Source of the DNA: JAVJST01 sp965229715
GTDB lineage: Bacteria; Pseudomonadota; Alphaproteobacteria; Rhodospirillales; Casp-alpha2
Direction of reading: 5' to 3'
DNA: 64,000 nucleotides
Assembly: GCA_965229715.1 (NCBI GenBank)
Contig: CBDDJL010000002.1
Span: 1,550,001 to 1,614,000 of the forward strand
A program made the translations under genes and the position numbers. A model generated the notes under the pieces. That model had not been told where the DNA came from and did no database searches. It saw only the letters and a program-made list of their open reading frames with translations. Below are positions 44,950-54,400 of this stretch, in pieces. Positions within the stretch are counted from its first letter, which is position 1, and each line of letters begins with the position of its first letter.

Positions 44950-45266
44950 CTTTACGATCCCATAGCGGTGAAATCTTCGCCTTGGGGAAAGCAAGACCTT
45001 TGCCAAGTTTTGGCCAGCATTTAACCATCTGAAAAAAAAGAAATTTATCTCAACGAGCAATTGCCGTAAGTGCCGCAATCGACACCATGCCGGTCCTAAA
45101 CTGATCGGCACATCGGCACAAAATGCCTAGCGGCAGAATGGTTGTGATCTTGGACCGCTTTCGCCGTCCGCTTGACGGCGGACGATTCAGGCTCATATTC
45201 ACCAGACGGCGGACCCGCCGTCCGTTACGTGGCGTGACGGTCAATGAGCATCAAGGAGGTAGCAGA
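44950..45266. promoter_or_regulatory. Divergent fliK-flbT intergenic region
   Basis: These 317 bp contain the sigma-54 site for fliK (44991-45006) and a TTAACCAT half CtrA site (about 45020-45027). Two hairpins lie in the flbT leader: cgtccgc/gcggacg (45165-45171 with 45178-45184) and gacggcgg/ccgccgtc (45205-45212 with 45215-45222). The hairpins share the GGCGGAC sequence and could pair alternatively, so leader regulation of flbT is possible. I see no further gene here. Confidence 0.45.
44991..45006 (-). promoter_or_regulatory. Sigma-54 promoter candidate for fliK-flgD-flgE
   Basis: On the minus strand this reads TTGGCAAAGGTCTTGC, with the invariant GG and GC exactly 10 bases apart, close to TGGCAC-N5-TTGC. 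Transcription would start about 12 bases downstream, giving a leader of roughly 30 bases before the fliK ATG. Middle and late flagellar operons of alphaproteobacteria use sigma-54 with FlbD, which is encoded in this window. Confidence 0.75.
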
Positions 45267-45752
45267 ATGCCACTCAAGCTCGAAATGAAGCAGGGCGACC
45301 GTATTATCGTCAACGGTGCGGTCATCGAATCCGCGTCCCCCCACGCAAAACTCGTTGTCCATAACCAGGCGGCTATCTTGCGCGGCAAGGAAGTGTTGAG
45401 CGAGGCCGAGGCCGAGACACCGGCGAGCCGGGTCTATTTTGCGCTACAGAGCGCTTATCTGTTTCCCGACCACGCCGATACCTACCTTGAACAGTTTCGC
45501 GAGTTTATCGATCAGTACCTTTCGGCGTGCCCGAGCGCCGCTGAAATCGTCGAGGAAATCAAGACGAAAGTCGACGACGGGAAACTTTATCCGGCACTGA
45601 AATGTTCGCAAAAGCTGATCCTGCATCAACACGGTGTTCTGCAGGATCTCGAGCGACGCCTCGAGGAGTTTGCCGATACCGGCGGCGATGTCGATTTGGA
45701 GTCCGACGAGTACACGGTTGAGGACGAAGCCGACGCGACGGAGAAATCCTGA
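45267..45752 (+). CDS. flbT: Flagellin post-transcriptional regulator FlbT
   Basis: FlbT binds flagellin mRNA leaders and controls flagellin translation in Caulobacter and Brucella. The 161-residue protein begins MPLKLEMKQGDRIIVNGAVIE and contains LRGKEVLSEAEAETPASRVYFALQ (split: LRGKEVLSEAEAETP, SRVYFALQSAYLF), both family hallmarks. A perfect AAGGAGG ribosome site lies 7 bp before the ATG at 45267. Its usual partner flaF is not seen beside it. It is convergent with the sulfotransferase gene. Confidence 0.95.
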   Translation: MPLKLEMKQGDRIIVNGAVIESASPHAKLVVHNQAAILRGKEVLSEAEAETPASRVYFALQSAYLFPDHADTYLEQFREFIDQYLSACPSAAEIVEEIKTKVDDGKLYPALKCSQKLILHQHGVLQDLERRLEEFADTGGDVDLESDEYTVEDEADATEKS

Positions 45753-45769
45753 ACGCCCGCGTCAGACGT

Positions 45770-46570
45770 TCAGGCCAATTCCGGATAGTGAACGGTAAGC
45801 ATGTCGGCGCAGGCAGACGCCAAAACCGAACGCTGATCTTCGTTAAGTGAAATTTCGCCGTCGAGTTCGGCTTCGCTGCCAGCATCGATCTCGTCGGCGC
45901 CGATACCGGAAAGCCCGGTAAATCCGGCGAGTGTACCGGCGAATGCCGCCGCATCGTCAATGGCATCTTCGTACCGCAGCTTGAGCACCCGCTCGTCGCC
46001 GAAACGCAAATACCCGTTCATGCCAAGCGTCCATTCTTCGGCGAATGCCTGAAGGTCGACGTCGGGATGATCCCGCAGCAGGTCGGCGGCTGTGTCGAAC
46101 GGGTTTCGGTGAATGATAACGGCCTTGCCGTTCGGGAAAATCGACAGCAGATCGGACATCAGAGGCGCTGGAAGGGCTGAGCGAATCATCGCCCAGACAT
46201 CGCGACTTTGCTCCTTGGCAAAGGCTTCGGCGAGGTGGGGGATGTTGTATACGGTCGAAAAAATCGAAGACATGTGCTGACGGAACTCCGGTGCGGCATC
46301 CGGCAGCCATTTCCCTGGATTGCCAGAGAGTGCCGATGCCAGGGCGGTTTCCTCGTCGTCCTGACGCTCGCGATGCTGGTCAATCAACGACGTCGCCCAA
46401 TCGATGATACTCAACGTTTGCTCGAACATATTGTCGCCATAGCAGAGACCGTTGGCGCCGCGACACATAACGCGCTGTATAAGCGCGGTGCCGCCGTGGC
46501 TTGTTGGCGCGGTGATCATAATCGGACTGATCGATTGAGCGACGGGCGGCAGGGTAACTTGAAGATCCAT
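45770..46570 (-). CDS. Sulfotransferase-like protein
   Basis: The 266-residue protein has a P-loop-like segment near the N-terminus (ITAPTSHGGTALIQRVM, residues 19-35) in the position where sulfotransferases bind the 5'-phosphosulfate of PAPS. KAVIIHRNPFDTAADLL resembles the 3'-phosphate motif, and LKLRYEDAI the late RYED motif. The P-loop is not canonical, so activity is uncertain. It lies 3 bp downstream of the glycosyltransferase gene on the same strand, and both belong to the presumed flagellin-modification island. Confidence 0.65.
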   Translation of the reverse strand: MDLQVTLPPVAQSISPIMITAPTSHGGTALIQRVMCRGANGLCYGDNMFEQTLSIIDWATSLIDQHRERQDDEETALASALSGNPGKWLPDAAPEFRQHMSSIFSTVYNIPHLAEAFAKEQSRDVWAMIRSALPAPLMSDLLSIFPNGKAVIIHRNPFDTAADLLRDHPDVDLQAFAEEWTLGMNGYLRFGDERVLKLRYEDAIDDAAAFAGTLAGFTGLSGIGADEIDAGSEAELDGEISLNEDQRSVLASACADMLTVHYPELA

Positions 46571-46573
46571 CGA

Positions 46574-47284
46574 TCAGGCCTTTTTTTCGGGAGCCGGGCC
46601 GAGGACTTTCTCAGCATAAAGCATACGTTCCTTTTCGCGGAACCACTCTGCCGCGTAGCCGCAGGTGTCGTGCGCCGGAAAGTACGGCCCGCCGATGGTG
46701 TAGTGAAGATTGGATATCTCGTCTACCGGCAGTTCCGGGTCGTAATCGACAAGGTGGTTCCAACCGTGCGGGATCTCGCCGATCTGATCGTCAGAATCGA
46801 GCCACTGGAAACGGTGGAGCTCAAGTCCGCTTGCCGTGTTTACGAACTCGGGCGTCAGTGCCGTGCACTTGGCGCAATTCATCAACATGACACTCGACCA
46901 GTTTTTCTTTTCATACTTGGTTTGGACGGCGCCGAGGAACTTGCGTTCTTCCTTGGGTACGTGATTGTGCTTTACGCACATGACAGCGTAGTGGTCGTCG
47001 CGTAGCGCCCAAAGTTCGGCGATGTCGGCTGTTACCAGCATGTCGCAGTCCATAAAGACCGCCCAACCCTGATAATCGCAGAGGTAGGGAACGAGAAACC
47101 GGGAAAATGAAAAATCGGTCGATTGAAGCGACTCCTTTTCACGCGTGAAAACGCCCTTTAGCTCGCTGAGCGCCACCGGGGCGATGGACACAGCTTCGCT
47201 TGCCCGAGCATGGATCGAGTGGGACAGAACGTGGAATGCGACGGCTTCGCGGGGATCGTAGCCAATGAATATCCGGATCATCAC
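46574..47284 (-). CDS. Glycosyltransferase, GT8-like nucleotide-diphospho-sugar fold
   Basis: The 236-residue protein begins with RIFIGYDPREAVAFHVLSHS and has a metal-binding DxD motif (FMDCDMLV, residues 78-84) and a late WNHLVDYDP segment. This fits a GT-A-fold transferase of the GT8 or related group. Donor and acceptor are unknown. It is first of a two-gene unit with the sulfotransferase and divergent from the TPR-GT9 gene across a perfect CtrA box. Confidence 0.75.
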   Translation of the reverse strand: MMIRIFIGYDPREAVAFHVLSHSIHARASEAVSIAPVALSELKGVFTREKESLQSTDFSFSRFLVPYLCDYQGWAVFMDCDMLVTADIAELWALRDDHYAVMCVKHNHVPKEERKFLGAVQTKYEKKNWSSVMLMNCAKCTALTPEFVNTASGLELHRFQWLDSDDQIGEIPHGWNHLVDYDPELPVDEISNLHYTIGGPYFPAHDTCGYAAEWFREKERMLYAEKVLGPAPEKKA

Positions 47285-47351
47285 TGCCTTCTTTCGTGCC
47301 GGGGCGTATACCGTCCGGAGCTGACGGTGCTGGATTGTTGACTGATAGTGC

Positions 47352-47366
47352 TTAATGCGGAATTAA
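47352..47366. promoter_or_regulatory. Perfect CtrA box, TTAA-N7-TTAA
   Basis: The sequence is TTAATGCGGAATTAA followed by CC, an exact TTAA-N7-TTAA with the preferred TTAACC half-site. It lies 68 bp from the minus-strand glycosyltransferase start (47284) and 71 bp from the plus-strand TPR gene start (47437), so it could control either or both. Confidence 0.75.
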
Positions 47367-47436
47367 CCAAAACCGCTTCAATGTCCGTCCATCACGAAGC
47401 GATTACGCTCCGTGGCCGATTCACCCGGGGGAACGT

Positions 47437-49227
47437 TTGTTAGAAGAGCTTCTTGCCGAGGGCATTGCCCATCATCAAGCCGGGCGTCTTGCCGAGGCAG
47501 CCGAAGTCTATCGGCGCGTTATCGAGCTCGATCCCGGACAACACCTGGCGATTGCCATGCTCGGCACAGTGGCCCTGCAGCAAGGTGACGGCAACCGTGC
47601 GCAGGAGCTATTGGGGCGGGCGCTCGAATGGCAACCGAACAATCCTGAGTATCTGTTCAACAGCGCCCTTGCGAGTGACCTGCTGGGTGATCGTGAAGGC
47701 GCCGAAACGTTGACCCGGCAAACTATTGACGCGCACCCCAAACACGCGGGCGCGCACAATCAACTCGGTATTTACCTCCGCGAGGCCGGCCGGCTCGATG
47801 AGTCGCGCAAGGTCTTGAGCCGCGCCAGTCGCCTCGATCCCGCTGACGCGGGGATTTGGATCAATCTCAGTAGCACGCTCGGTGAGCTCGGTCAGTATAA
47901 GGATGCCATCAGCGCCGCGCGCAAGGCGTTGTTTCGTGCGCCCGACCACCCTGTCGCGCATTTCAATCTCGGTCGACTACTAGGCGAATCGGAGCAGCCC
48001 GGCGACGCGGTTGCGGCGCTTGAAAAAGCGGTCCGGCTGTCGCCCCAGTACGCTGATGCCTGGGCCAGTCTCGCAAAGGTACTAATTTCACTCAATCGCC
48101 CCGAAGAAGCGGAACACGCGGCGCGGCAGGCACTTGTGGTCGAACCGGCGCACCATGTCGGTCTCTGCAATCTGGGGCTCTCGTTGATTCGCCAGGCAGA
48201 TTACCGGACCGCGCTCGAACCGCTGCGCCGTGCGGTTGAAATCTCGCCAATGGATAGTACTGGCGTCAGCAACCTCGCATGTACCCTTTTGGCGCTTGGC
48301 GAGTTTGAAGAGGGATGGCCGCTCTATGAGCGAATGCTGGAAACCGATGAAGGGCGCCATTCGGTGTTTATCCGCGACACTGCGAGTCCTCGATGGCGGG
48401 GTGAGAGCCTTGCCGGTAAATCGATTCTGGTTTCGGCGGAACAGGGTATTGGCGAGCAAATCATGTTTGCCACGCTGATACCGCGATTGACCGATGCCGG
48501 TGCACGAGTCGGTTACGCCTGCGATCCTCGTCTTGTGCCGTTGGTTGAGCGTAGCTTGCCGGGCGTCGTGGCGATCGGCGCCGCTGTTGGCGATTCGGAC
48601 CCCGGCGGGTACGAGTTCTTTTCACCCGTCGGGTCGCTCCCCGGCATGTTCTGTCCGGATATCGCAAGTTTTCCAAAAGTGCCGGCGTTTCTCCGACCGG
48701 ATACGACGCTGACAGATACGCTGCGGGCCCGCTACAGAGACGGCCACGAGGGGCCGGTTGTCGGAATTTCGTGGCGCAGCGCCAGCCGGCTTGTCGGCAT
48801 ACAGAAGAATGCGCCGCTCGATATGTGGTCGCCTGTGTTCTCGCTACCCGGTTGTCGGTTCATCAGCGTCCAGTATGGCGATGTCCGCGAAGAAGTCAGG
48901 GATATACGGGATCGGCACGGAATCGATATCATGGTCGACGATGATATTGATGCGCTCAAGAGCATCGACGCCAACGCAGCGCAAATCGCCGCCTGCGACC
49001 TGATCGTTTCGATTTCCAATGCCACGCTTCATATTGCCGGCGCCTGCGGCATACCGACATTGGCTCTCGTTGGCCGTGATCCCAACTGGTATTGGCGTCT
49101 GGAAGACAATGGCCGGAGTGTCTGGTACGAATCGGTTGCCATTGATCGGCAGGCATCGGACGAGAGTTGGGCACCGGTTCTGGCGCGGACTGCCGCCAAA
49201 GCCGAGGCGTTGCTCGACTCATGTTGA
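47437..49227 (+). CDS. TPR protein with GT9/heptosyltransferase-like C-terminal domain
   Basis: This is a 596-residue protein. Residues 1-300 are eight or so TPR units (repeating GxxxxAxxxYRRxIELDP). Residues about 330-590 form a GT-B-like domain with SILVSAEQGIGEQIMFATLI, GPVVGISWRSAS, and SNATLHIAGACGIPTLALVG, the donor-site pattern of GT9 heptosyltransferase relatives. Such TPR-GT9 proteins often sit in bacterial glycosylation loci. The start is TTG at 47437 with GGGGGAA upstream; a CtrA box lies 71 bp upstream. A methyltransferase fusion and a sulfotransferase follow on the same strand. Confidence 0.85.
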   Translation: MLEELLAEGIAHHQAGRLAEAAEVYRRVIELDPGQHLAIAMLGTVALQQGDGNRAQELLGRALEWQPNNPEYLFNSALASDLLGDREGAETLTRQTIDAHPKHAGAHNQLGIYLREAGRLDESRKVLSRASRLDPADAGIWINLSSTLGELGQYKDAISAARKALFRAPDHPVAHFNLGRLLGESEQPGDAVAALEKAVRLSPQYADAWASLAKVLISLNRPEEAEHAARQALVVEPAHHVGLCNLGLSLIRQADYRTALEPLRRAVEISPMDSTGVSNLACTLLALGEFEEGWPLYERMLETDEGRHSVFIRDTASPRWRGESLAGKSILVSAEQGIGEQIMFATLIPRLTDAGARVGYACDPRLVPLVERSLPGVVAIGAAVGDSDPGGYEFFSPVGSLPGMFCPDIASFPKVPAFLRPDTTLTDTLRARYRDGHEGPVVGISWRSASRLVGIQKNAPLDMWSPVFSLPGCRFISVQYGDVREEVRDIRDRHGIDIMVDDDIDALKSIDANAAQIAACDLIVSISNATLHIAGACGIPTLALVGRDPNWYWRLEDNGRSVWYESVAIDRQASDESWAPVLARTAAKAEALLDSC

Positions 49228-49374
49228 TGCCGATGCACCCTCGGGAGGGCGATAAACGCTGCTTCGAAACGTTTCGTTTACCAAGATCGGGTTAGCTGTA
49301 AGCCACGCCACTCCGGGGGCTCACACTTTACTTCCGTCGCGATCCCGGTTCGCCATCCTGCAGGAGACGAAAAC

Positions 49375-50670
49375 TTGGAACTCGTTCTGGACTCCGGAAT
49401 TGTCGCTCGTTTCTCGAACGTGACAATCACCCGTACGCACGATGGCTGTTACGGCCTTTCCGATGACGGACTTTATGCTGCGAAGGTGCAGTTTGGTCGA
49501 TTTGAGAACAAGCAGAACGACCTTGAACGGGAGGTCGAGATTCTGAGATATCTGATGGACCAGGGGTGTCGAACGTCCCCCGAGGTCCTCGGCTACGGTG
49601 ACGTAAAGCGTGCGGATTCCGAGGCGACATTATCGCAAAACGGAATTGCGGTCGCCAAGACGACCTCTACTGAAACATTTCGATATCTGATCATGCCCGC
49701 GTACAAGCGACCGGCCGCGCTCTATACGCCCGATGTGCTTATGGCTGTCATTGAGCAGAAAAAACTGGGTGTTTGGCAAGGCGACCTGCGTGGCGAGCAC
49801 GTCATGGCGGACAGAACTACAGAGTGCATAAAGTTTATCGATTACGATCAGGCGATCTTTCTCACCGAAGAACAACGCAATATGCCGAATCTGGCGTACT
49901 TCGAGTTCATCGATGACGAGCAGCAGGAGCGCTTCAAGGCATATGGCAAAGCAGGTTGGATGCGCGATTTCCACAACATCGAATGGGAAACGCACTTCAA
50001 GCCGTTCTTTGTAGACGGCAGCCTGGATATCGGCGCCACGTACCTGTTCAAGAATTCTGAAACGACACTCCGCGAAAGCAAAATCTACCATACCTTCCAG
50101 AATGCGGATTTCCATGCCAAGGGCGAGCGGTCATTCGACGACCGTGTCGATTTATTGGACCAGATTGACTTCGAACCCGGTGAGCGGGTTCTCGATATTG
50201 GCTGCAACGCCGGCTTGCTCTGTCATTACCTGCTCGATCGAGGGTGCGATGTGACGGGCATCGACATCGATCCTGCGATCATCGATGGCGCAAAAATCAT
50301 CGCCAACATCATGGGCAAGACCGGCATCACGTTTGAGTGTCTGGATATCGATAACGGCGGTCCATTGGGCTACTTCGACACCGTCATGCTGTTTTCGGTG
50401 ATTCACCACACGCGCGATATTCACAAGAATGCGGCGCGGATAGCCAAATTTTGCAAGCGCATCGTCATCGAGACGCGCCTCAAGGAAAGTGGCGCCAAGC
50501 CGGTTGACGGCAAGTGGATCGGCACCACCGTCTGGAAACATGAGACTCTCGATGATCTGATCAAGGGGCTGGAGTTCTTGTTTCCCGGACACAAACATAC
50601 GAGGACGTTGGGACAGGGTGACCGCGACCGCTACGTGATGATTCTCGAAAAGCAGGACGCGGCAGACTAA
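49375..50670 (+). CDS. Kinase-like domain fused to class I methyltransferase
   Basis: This is a 431-residue protein. Residues about 10-165 look like a protein/sugar kinase fold: lysine in YAAKVQF (K37), a following glutamate (EREVEIL), a catalytic-loop-like GVWQGDLRGEHVM (D137), and a DFD-like IDYDQ (D156). Residues about 255-425 are a Rossmann methyltransferase with SAM motif LDIGCNAG (273-280), acidic IDID loop and SVIHHTRD post-motif. The kinase part may be an active small-molecule kinase or a binding domain. The start is TTG at 49375 with GGAGA upstream. Sulfotransferase gene follows 46 bp later. Confidence 0.78.
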   Translation: MELVLDSGIVARFSNVTITRTHDGCYGLSDDGLYAAKVQFGRFENKQNDLEREVEILRYLMDQGCRTSPEVLGYGDVKRADSEATLSQNGIAVAKTTSTETFRYLIMPAYKRPAALYTPDVLMAVIEQKKLGVWQGDLRGEHVMADRTTECIKFIDYDQAIFLTEEQRNMPNLAYFEFIDDEQQERFKAYGKAGWMRDFHNIEWETHFKPFFVDGSLDIGATYLFKNSETTLRESKIYHTFQNADFHAKGERSFDDRVDLLDQIDFEPGERVLDIGCNAGLLCHYLLDRGCDVTGIDIDPAIIDGAKIIANIMGKTGITFECLDIDNGGPLGYFDTVMLFSVIHHTRDIHKNAARIAKFCKRIVIETRLKESGAKPVDGKWIGTTVWKHETLDDLIKGLEFLFPGHKHTRTLGQGDRDRYVMILEKQDAAD

Positions 50671-50716
50671 GGCGTAATTCGACCGGCGAAACGCCGGCCG
50701 GACAAGGAGACGGATA

Positions 50717-51481
50717 GTGCTCGATTTCATCTGGATTGCGTCGTTCCCGAAATCGGGCAACACCTGGATGCGGTTCATCGTTGCCGAAGCGTTGTTCGAT
50801 ACCGCTGGTGATACGTCGCGCGTGGATGCAATCATTCCCGATATGCACCATGCCACGCACGGTCTGAGTTACAAATGGCAAGACGCACATTTACTGAAGA
50901 CGCATTTCCCGTATGACGGCCTGCCGCCGAGAGTGAACACGGCTAAGGCAGCCTATGTCGTCCGTCATCCGCTCGATGTCGTTAACTCGGCGGTTCAGTA
51001 TCTCGAACCGTACAGCAACGATGTAAACAGGCGGCGCCTGATCGGTCAGTTTATTGAAAACGGCAATCTCAATCACTGGACAAATCTGAGCTTCGGCGCC
51101 TGGGAGCATAATGTTGAGACATGGGCCGAAGCCGCGGACGCGAACGATGATGTTCGGATCTTCCGTTACGAGGATATGCTTGCCGACCCCAAAAACGCGA
51201 TTGCGGATATCTCATCGTTTCTGGGGAAAGATCTTAACGACGAAAGGGTTGCCGAAATTGCGGAAGTCACCAGTTTCAAGGCCATGCGACGTCTCGAAGA
51301 CAAGGATATCGATAAAGGCAGCGGCCTGTTCGTCTCGGAAAGCAAGTACAAGAACAGGGAGTTCCGCTTCCTGAGAAGCGGGAAGGCAGGCGAGTACAAG
51401 GAGCTCCTGAATGCCGACGACGTGGAGCATCTTGTTGAACGTTTCAAGCCGATGATGGATCGCTTCGGGTACGAGGCCTGA
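50717..51481 (+). CDS. Sulfotransferase (PAPS-dependent)
   Basis: The 254-residue protein has canonical sulfotransferase motifs: the 5'-PSB loop ASFPKSGNTWMRFIV near the N-terminus and the 3'-PB motif YVVRHPLDVVNSA, followed by RIFRYEDMLADP and a C-terminal FRSGKAG-like FLRSGKAGEYKE. It should transfer sulfate from PAPS to a hydroxyl, perhaps on sugar or protein. It starts at GTG 50717 with AAGGAG 9 bp upstream. A small 6-bp hairpin (50683-50697) lies between it and the methyltransferase fusion. It is convergent with the GT41 fusion gene. Confidence 0.92.
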   Translation: MLDFIWIASFPKSGNTWMRFIVAEALFDTAGDTSRVDAIIPDMHHATHGLSYKWQDAHLLKTHFPYDGLPPRVNTAKAAYVVRHPLDVVNSAVQYLEPYSNDVNRRRLIGQFIENGNLNHWTNLSFGAWEHNVETWAEAADANDDVRIFRYEDMLADPKNAIADISSFLGKDLNDERVAEIAEVTSFKAMRRLEDKDIDKGSGLFVSESKYKNREFRFLRSGKAGEYKELLNADDVEHLVERFKPMMDRFGYEA

Positions 51482-51495
51482 ACGATCAGCTACGA

Positions 51496-54400
51496 TTATT
51501 CTGTAGGCGGCGGTGGCGGTCGTTCGACGATTTCCGTCGTGATGTCCGTCTGATCCTCGTCCGCATAGGGCAGGCCGGTTACAGCGCGGGGATCGATGTC
51601 CGTGGTCGGATAGATGTCATCGTACGCCAGAATTTCGATGATTGCCTTGTAATCGGCATTGCCGCGGATTTCGTCGATATCATCCTCCGAAAGATACGCC
51701 GGCGGCGCGGGTTCGAAGGTTTCAAACAACCGGGATGAAATCGTCCGCGTTGCCGGATCACCAGTGACGTTGGCGTTCATGAACCAGGAATCGACATAAC
51801 CGGGATCGAAATCCATCTCGAGATCGTCGCAGATTCGCCTCAGCATCGCATCGGGGTCGAGGTGGAAATCCTCGATCCTGAACCAGCTGTGCTCGGAGGC
51901 GATTTCGACGTACTTGCGGTAACCTCGTAGGAACTCCCTCGGGCCGATGTGTTGACCGACGACCGTGTCGTTGATGTAGTCCGACCATTGACCGATCGGG
52001 TGACGGGTCATGAATGTCTGTACGATCTCGAAATGCTTCTCGAGCGCCTCGTTGGTATCCAATGTGTAGGTCGGCGATGGAAGAAACGGCACGGCGACAA
52101 AATCGAGATGGTTCCACGGACGCACCACCATCGTGCCGCCGCGATCGGCGATATTCAGATAAATTCGGATGAACGTCTCTTCGAAACTGAGATTGCGGCC
52201 CTGCAAGGTATCGAGTTCGGCCCGGTCAATCAGTTCATACCACTGTGTCGCCTGTTGCAAAGGCGGAAAAACCTGAATGCCGAGCGGATGAATGTCGCTG
52301 AACAGATACGTGTCCTTCATGACGCCGATAGCGCGCATCATTTGCAGTGTCGGCGCTGAGCTCATTCCATTGATAAACCGTATCTTTGGTCGGTGGGGCG
52401 CATCGGCGGGCCAGCCATTGGCTGCTCGTTCGGCCTTGCGATCTTCTTTAGCCTCGCACCATTTTCGCCACATACCACGGAATGCATCTTCGAGATCACG
52501 GGCGTGTGCCGGGCCATCGCAGAGCGGCGAGGTGCGCATGTTTTCGCGTAACTCGCGCCGGATTTTCGTCAATCGGGGAATATCGCTTGCGAGGGTCTTT
52601 GCCGTCTCGACGAACCCTTCCATGGTCTCGCCCGCAAGATCGCCGAGTCCGACCTGGTGCAACAGGCTCGCCGTAACCCGCGCGGCGTGACGGTTCCCCG
52701 GAACGGTCACGATCGGAACACCCATCCAAAGCGCTTCACAACTCGTGGTCGTACCGTTGTAAGGCGTCGGGTCGAGGCCGATATCGACTTTGTTGTAGAA
52801 CAGCATGTGCTCGCTGGACGGAAGTCTACCGTAGAGTTCGATGCGGTCTTGTTCGATGCCGCGTTCGGCAAAACGCGTGCGGAAACGTTCGCAGGTGCCC
52901 TCGTCGGCCAGGGAGGCGGATTTCAGCAGCAGCTTCGAGTCCGGGACAGCGTGCAGGACTTTTGACCAGGCGTCGACGGTCAGCGTCGACATCTTTGACG
53001 CATTGTTGAACGAACCGAAGGTAATGTAACCGTTTTCGACGACCGGGGGATTTTCAGCGACTTCCTCCGGGGCTGTGGGCGAGTAACACGTGAAGCATTG
53101 CGGCAAGCGCCACAGGGTTTCGGTGTGTGTTTCGTCGGCGAGCCCTTCGGGATCGGTAATCTCGTCGACGATTCGGTAATCGACGCTGTCGAGACCAGTG
53201 GTGTTCGGATACCCGATCCATGTCACTTGCACGGGTGCAGGCCGCTGTGCAATCGCATCGAGACGGTTGCCGGCCGTGTGACCTGCGAGGTCGACCAGAA
53301 TATCGATCTCGTCATCGCGGATTAGATCGGCCAGTTCATTGTCTTTCAGGTGATGGATGAAACGGAATTGCTCCACGTATCCCTGCAGACGCTCCGTGAT
53401 CGTATCCGGTGTAGCGACGTGTGCGTAGCACGTAATCTCTACGTTGTCGGGGTTGTGGTAGCGCAGGGCGGCCTCAATGAAGTAGCTGACCGCATGTCCG
53501 TAGAAATCGGCTGACAGGTATCCGATCTTCAACTTCCGATCTGGATCCGGCGTGTTCGGGTGGTAAACGCTCCCCGGGATCGCGGGCGTCACATGGTAGC
53601 GTTGCCACTCGAGATGCGCCTCATACAACTCCTGTGGCGTATACTCAGACAAGTAGTTCATATAAAACAGCATATTAGAGCGAGCACCCTTGTAATCGGG
53701 CTTCTGCTCGAGGGCACGCTGATAGTACTCGATGCTTTCCTTGCCGTTGCCCATCTCCATCAGAAGAATGGCAAGGTTGTTGTAGCCGTACGAGTTGTCC
53801 TCATCGAGTTCGATGCACTTCAGGTACATCTCCTCGGCATCGTCGAAGCGATCCAGATCGCGCAATGTGATCGCCATATTATTGAACGCGCCGACATCCT
53901 GATCGCCGACCAGATCGACATACTTCTGATATACTTCGAGAGAGCGTTCGTTATTGCGGATCGACCGGAAGTAATCCGCAGCATTGCGTAAAACGGTCGT
54001 CGACTTCGGCGCCAGTTCGAGGGCCCGATTGTAGTGTTCCGTCGCTTTGTCGAACAGATTCTGTTCGCGCAAAACCTTGCCGATAGCGCAGAGCAGTGAC
54101 GGGTCGTTCGGTTTGTATTCGAGCGCGGCGCGGAAGACACTTTCGGCGTCGGCGTAGCGCCGCTGGTTTCGCAGGATGTTGCCGTAAGTGGCGACGAACT
54201 GAACCTGTTTCGGGTCGAGCTCGACGGCGCGGCGCGCGTACGCCTCCGCCCGGTCGGGTTGCGATTTGCTGTCGAGAATGTAGGCGAGCGCGTTGTTTGC
54301 CTCTGGATGATCGGGATTGATATCCAGTGCCATACGAAGATTCCGTTCCGCATCGGAGTATCGCTGCAGCTTGCGCTGCACGACGCCGAGATTGGCCAAG

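Noticed and set aside
45123..45266. N-terminal extension of FlbT by 48 codons
   Set aside because: The family starts at MPLKLEMKQ, and a perfect ribosome site precedes 45267. The extension covers leader hairpins.
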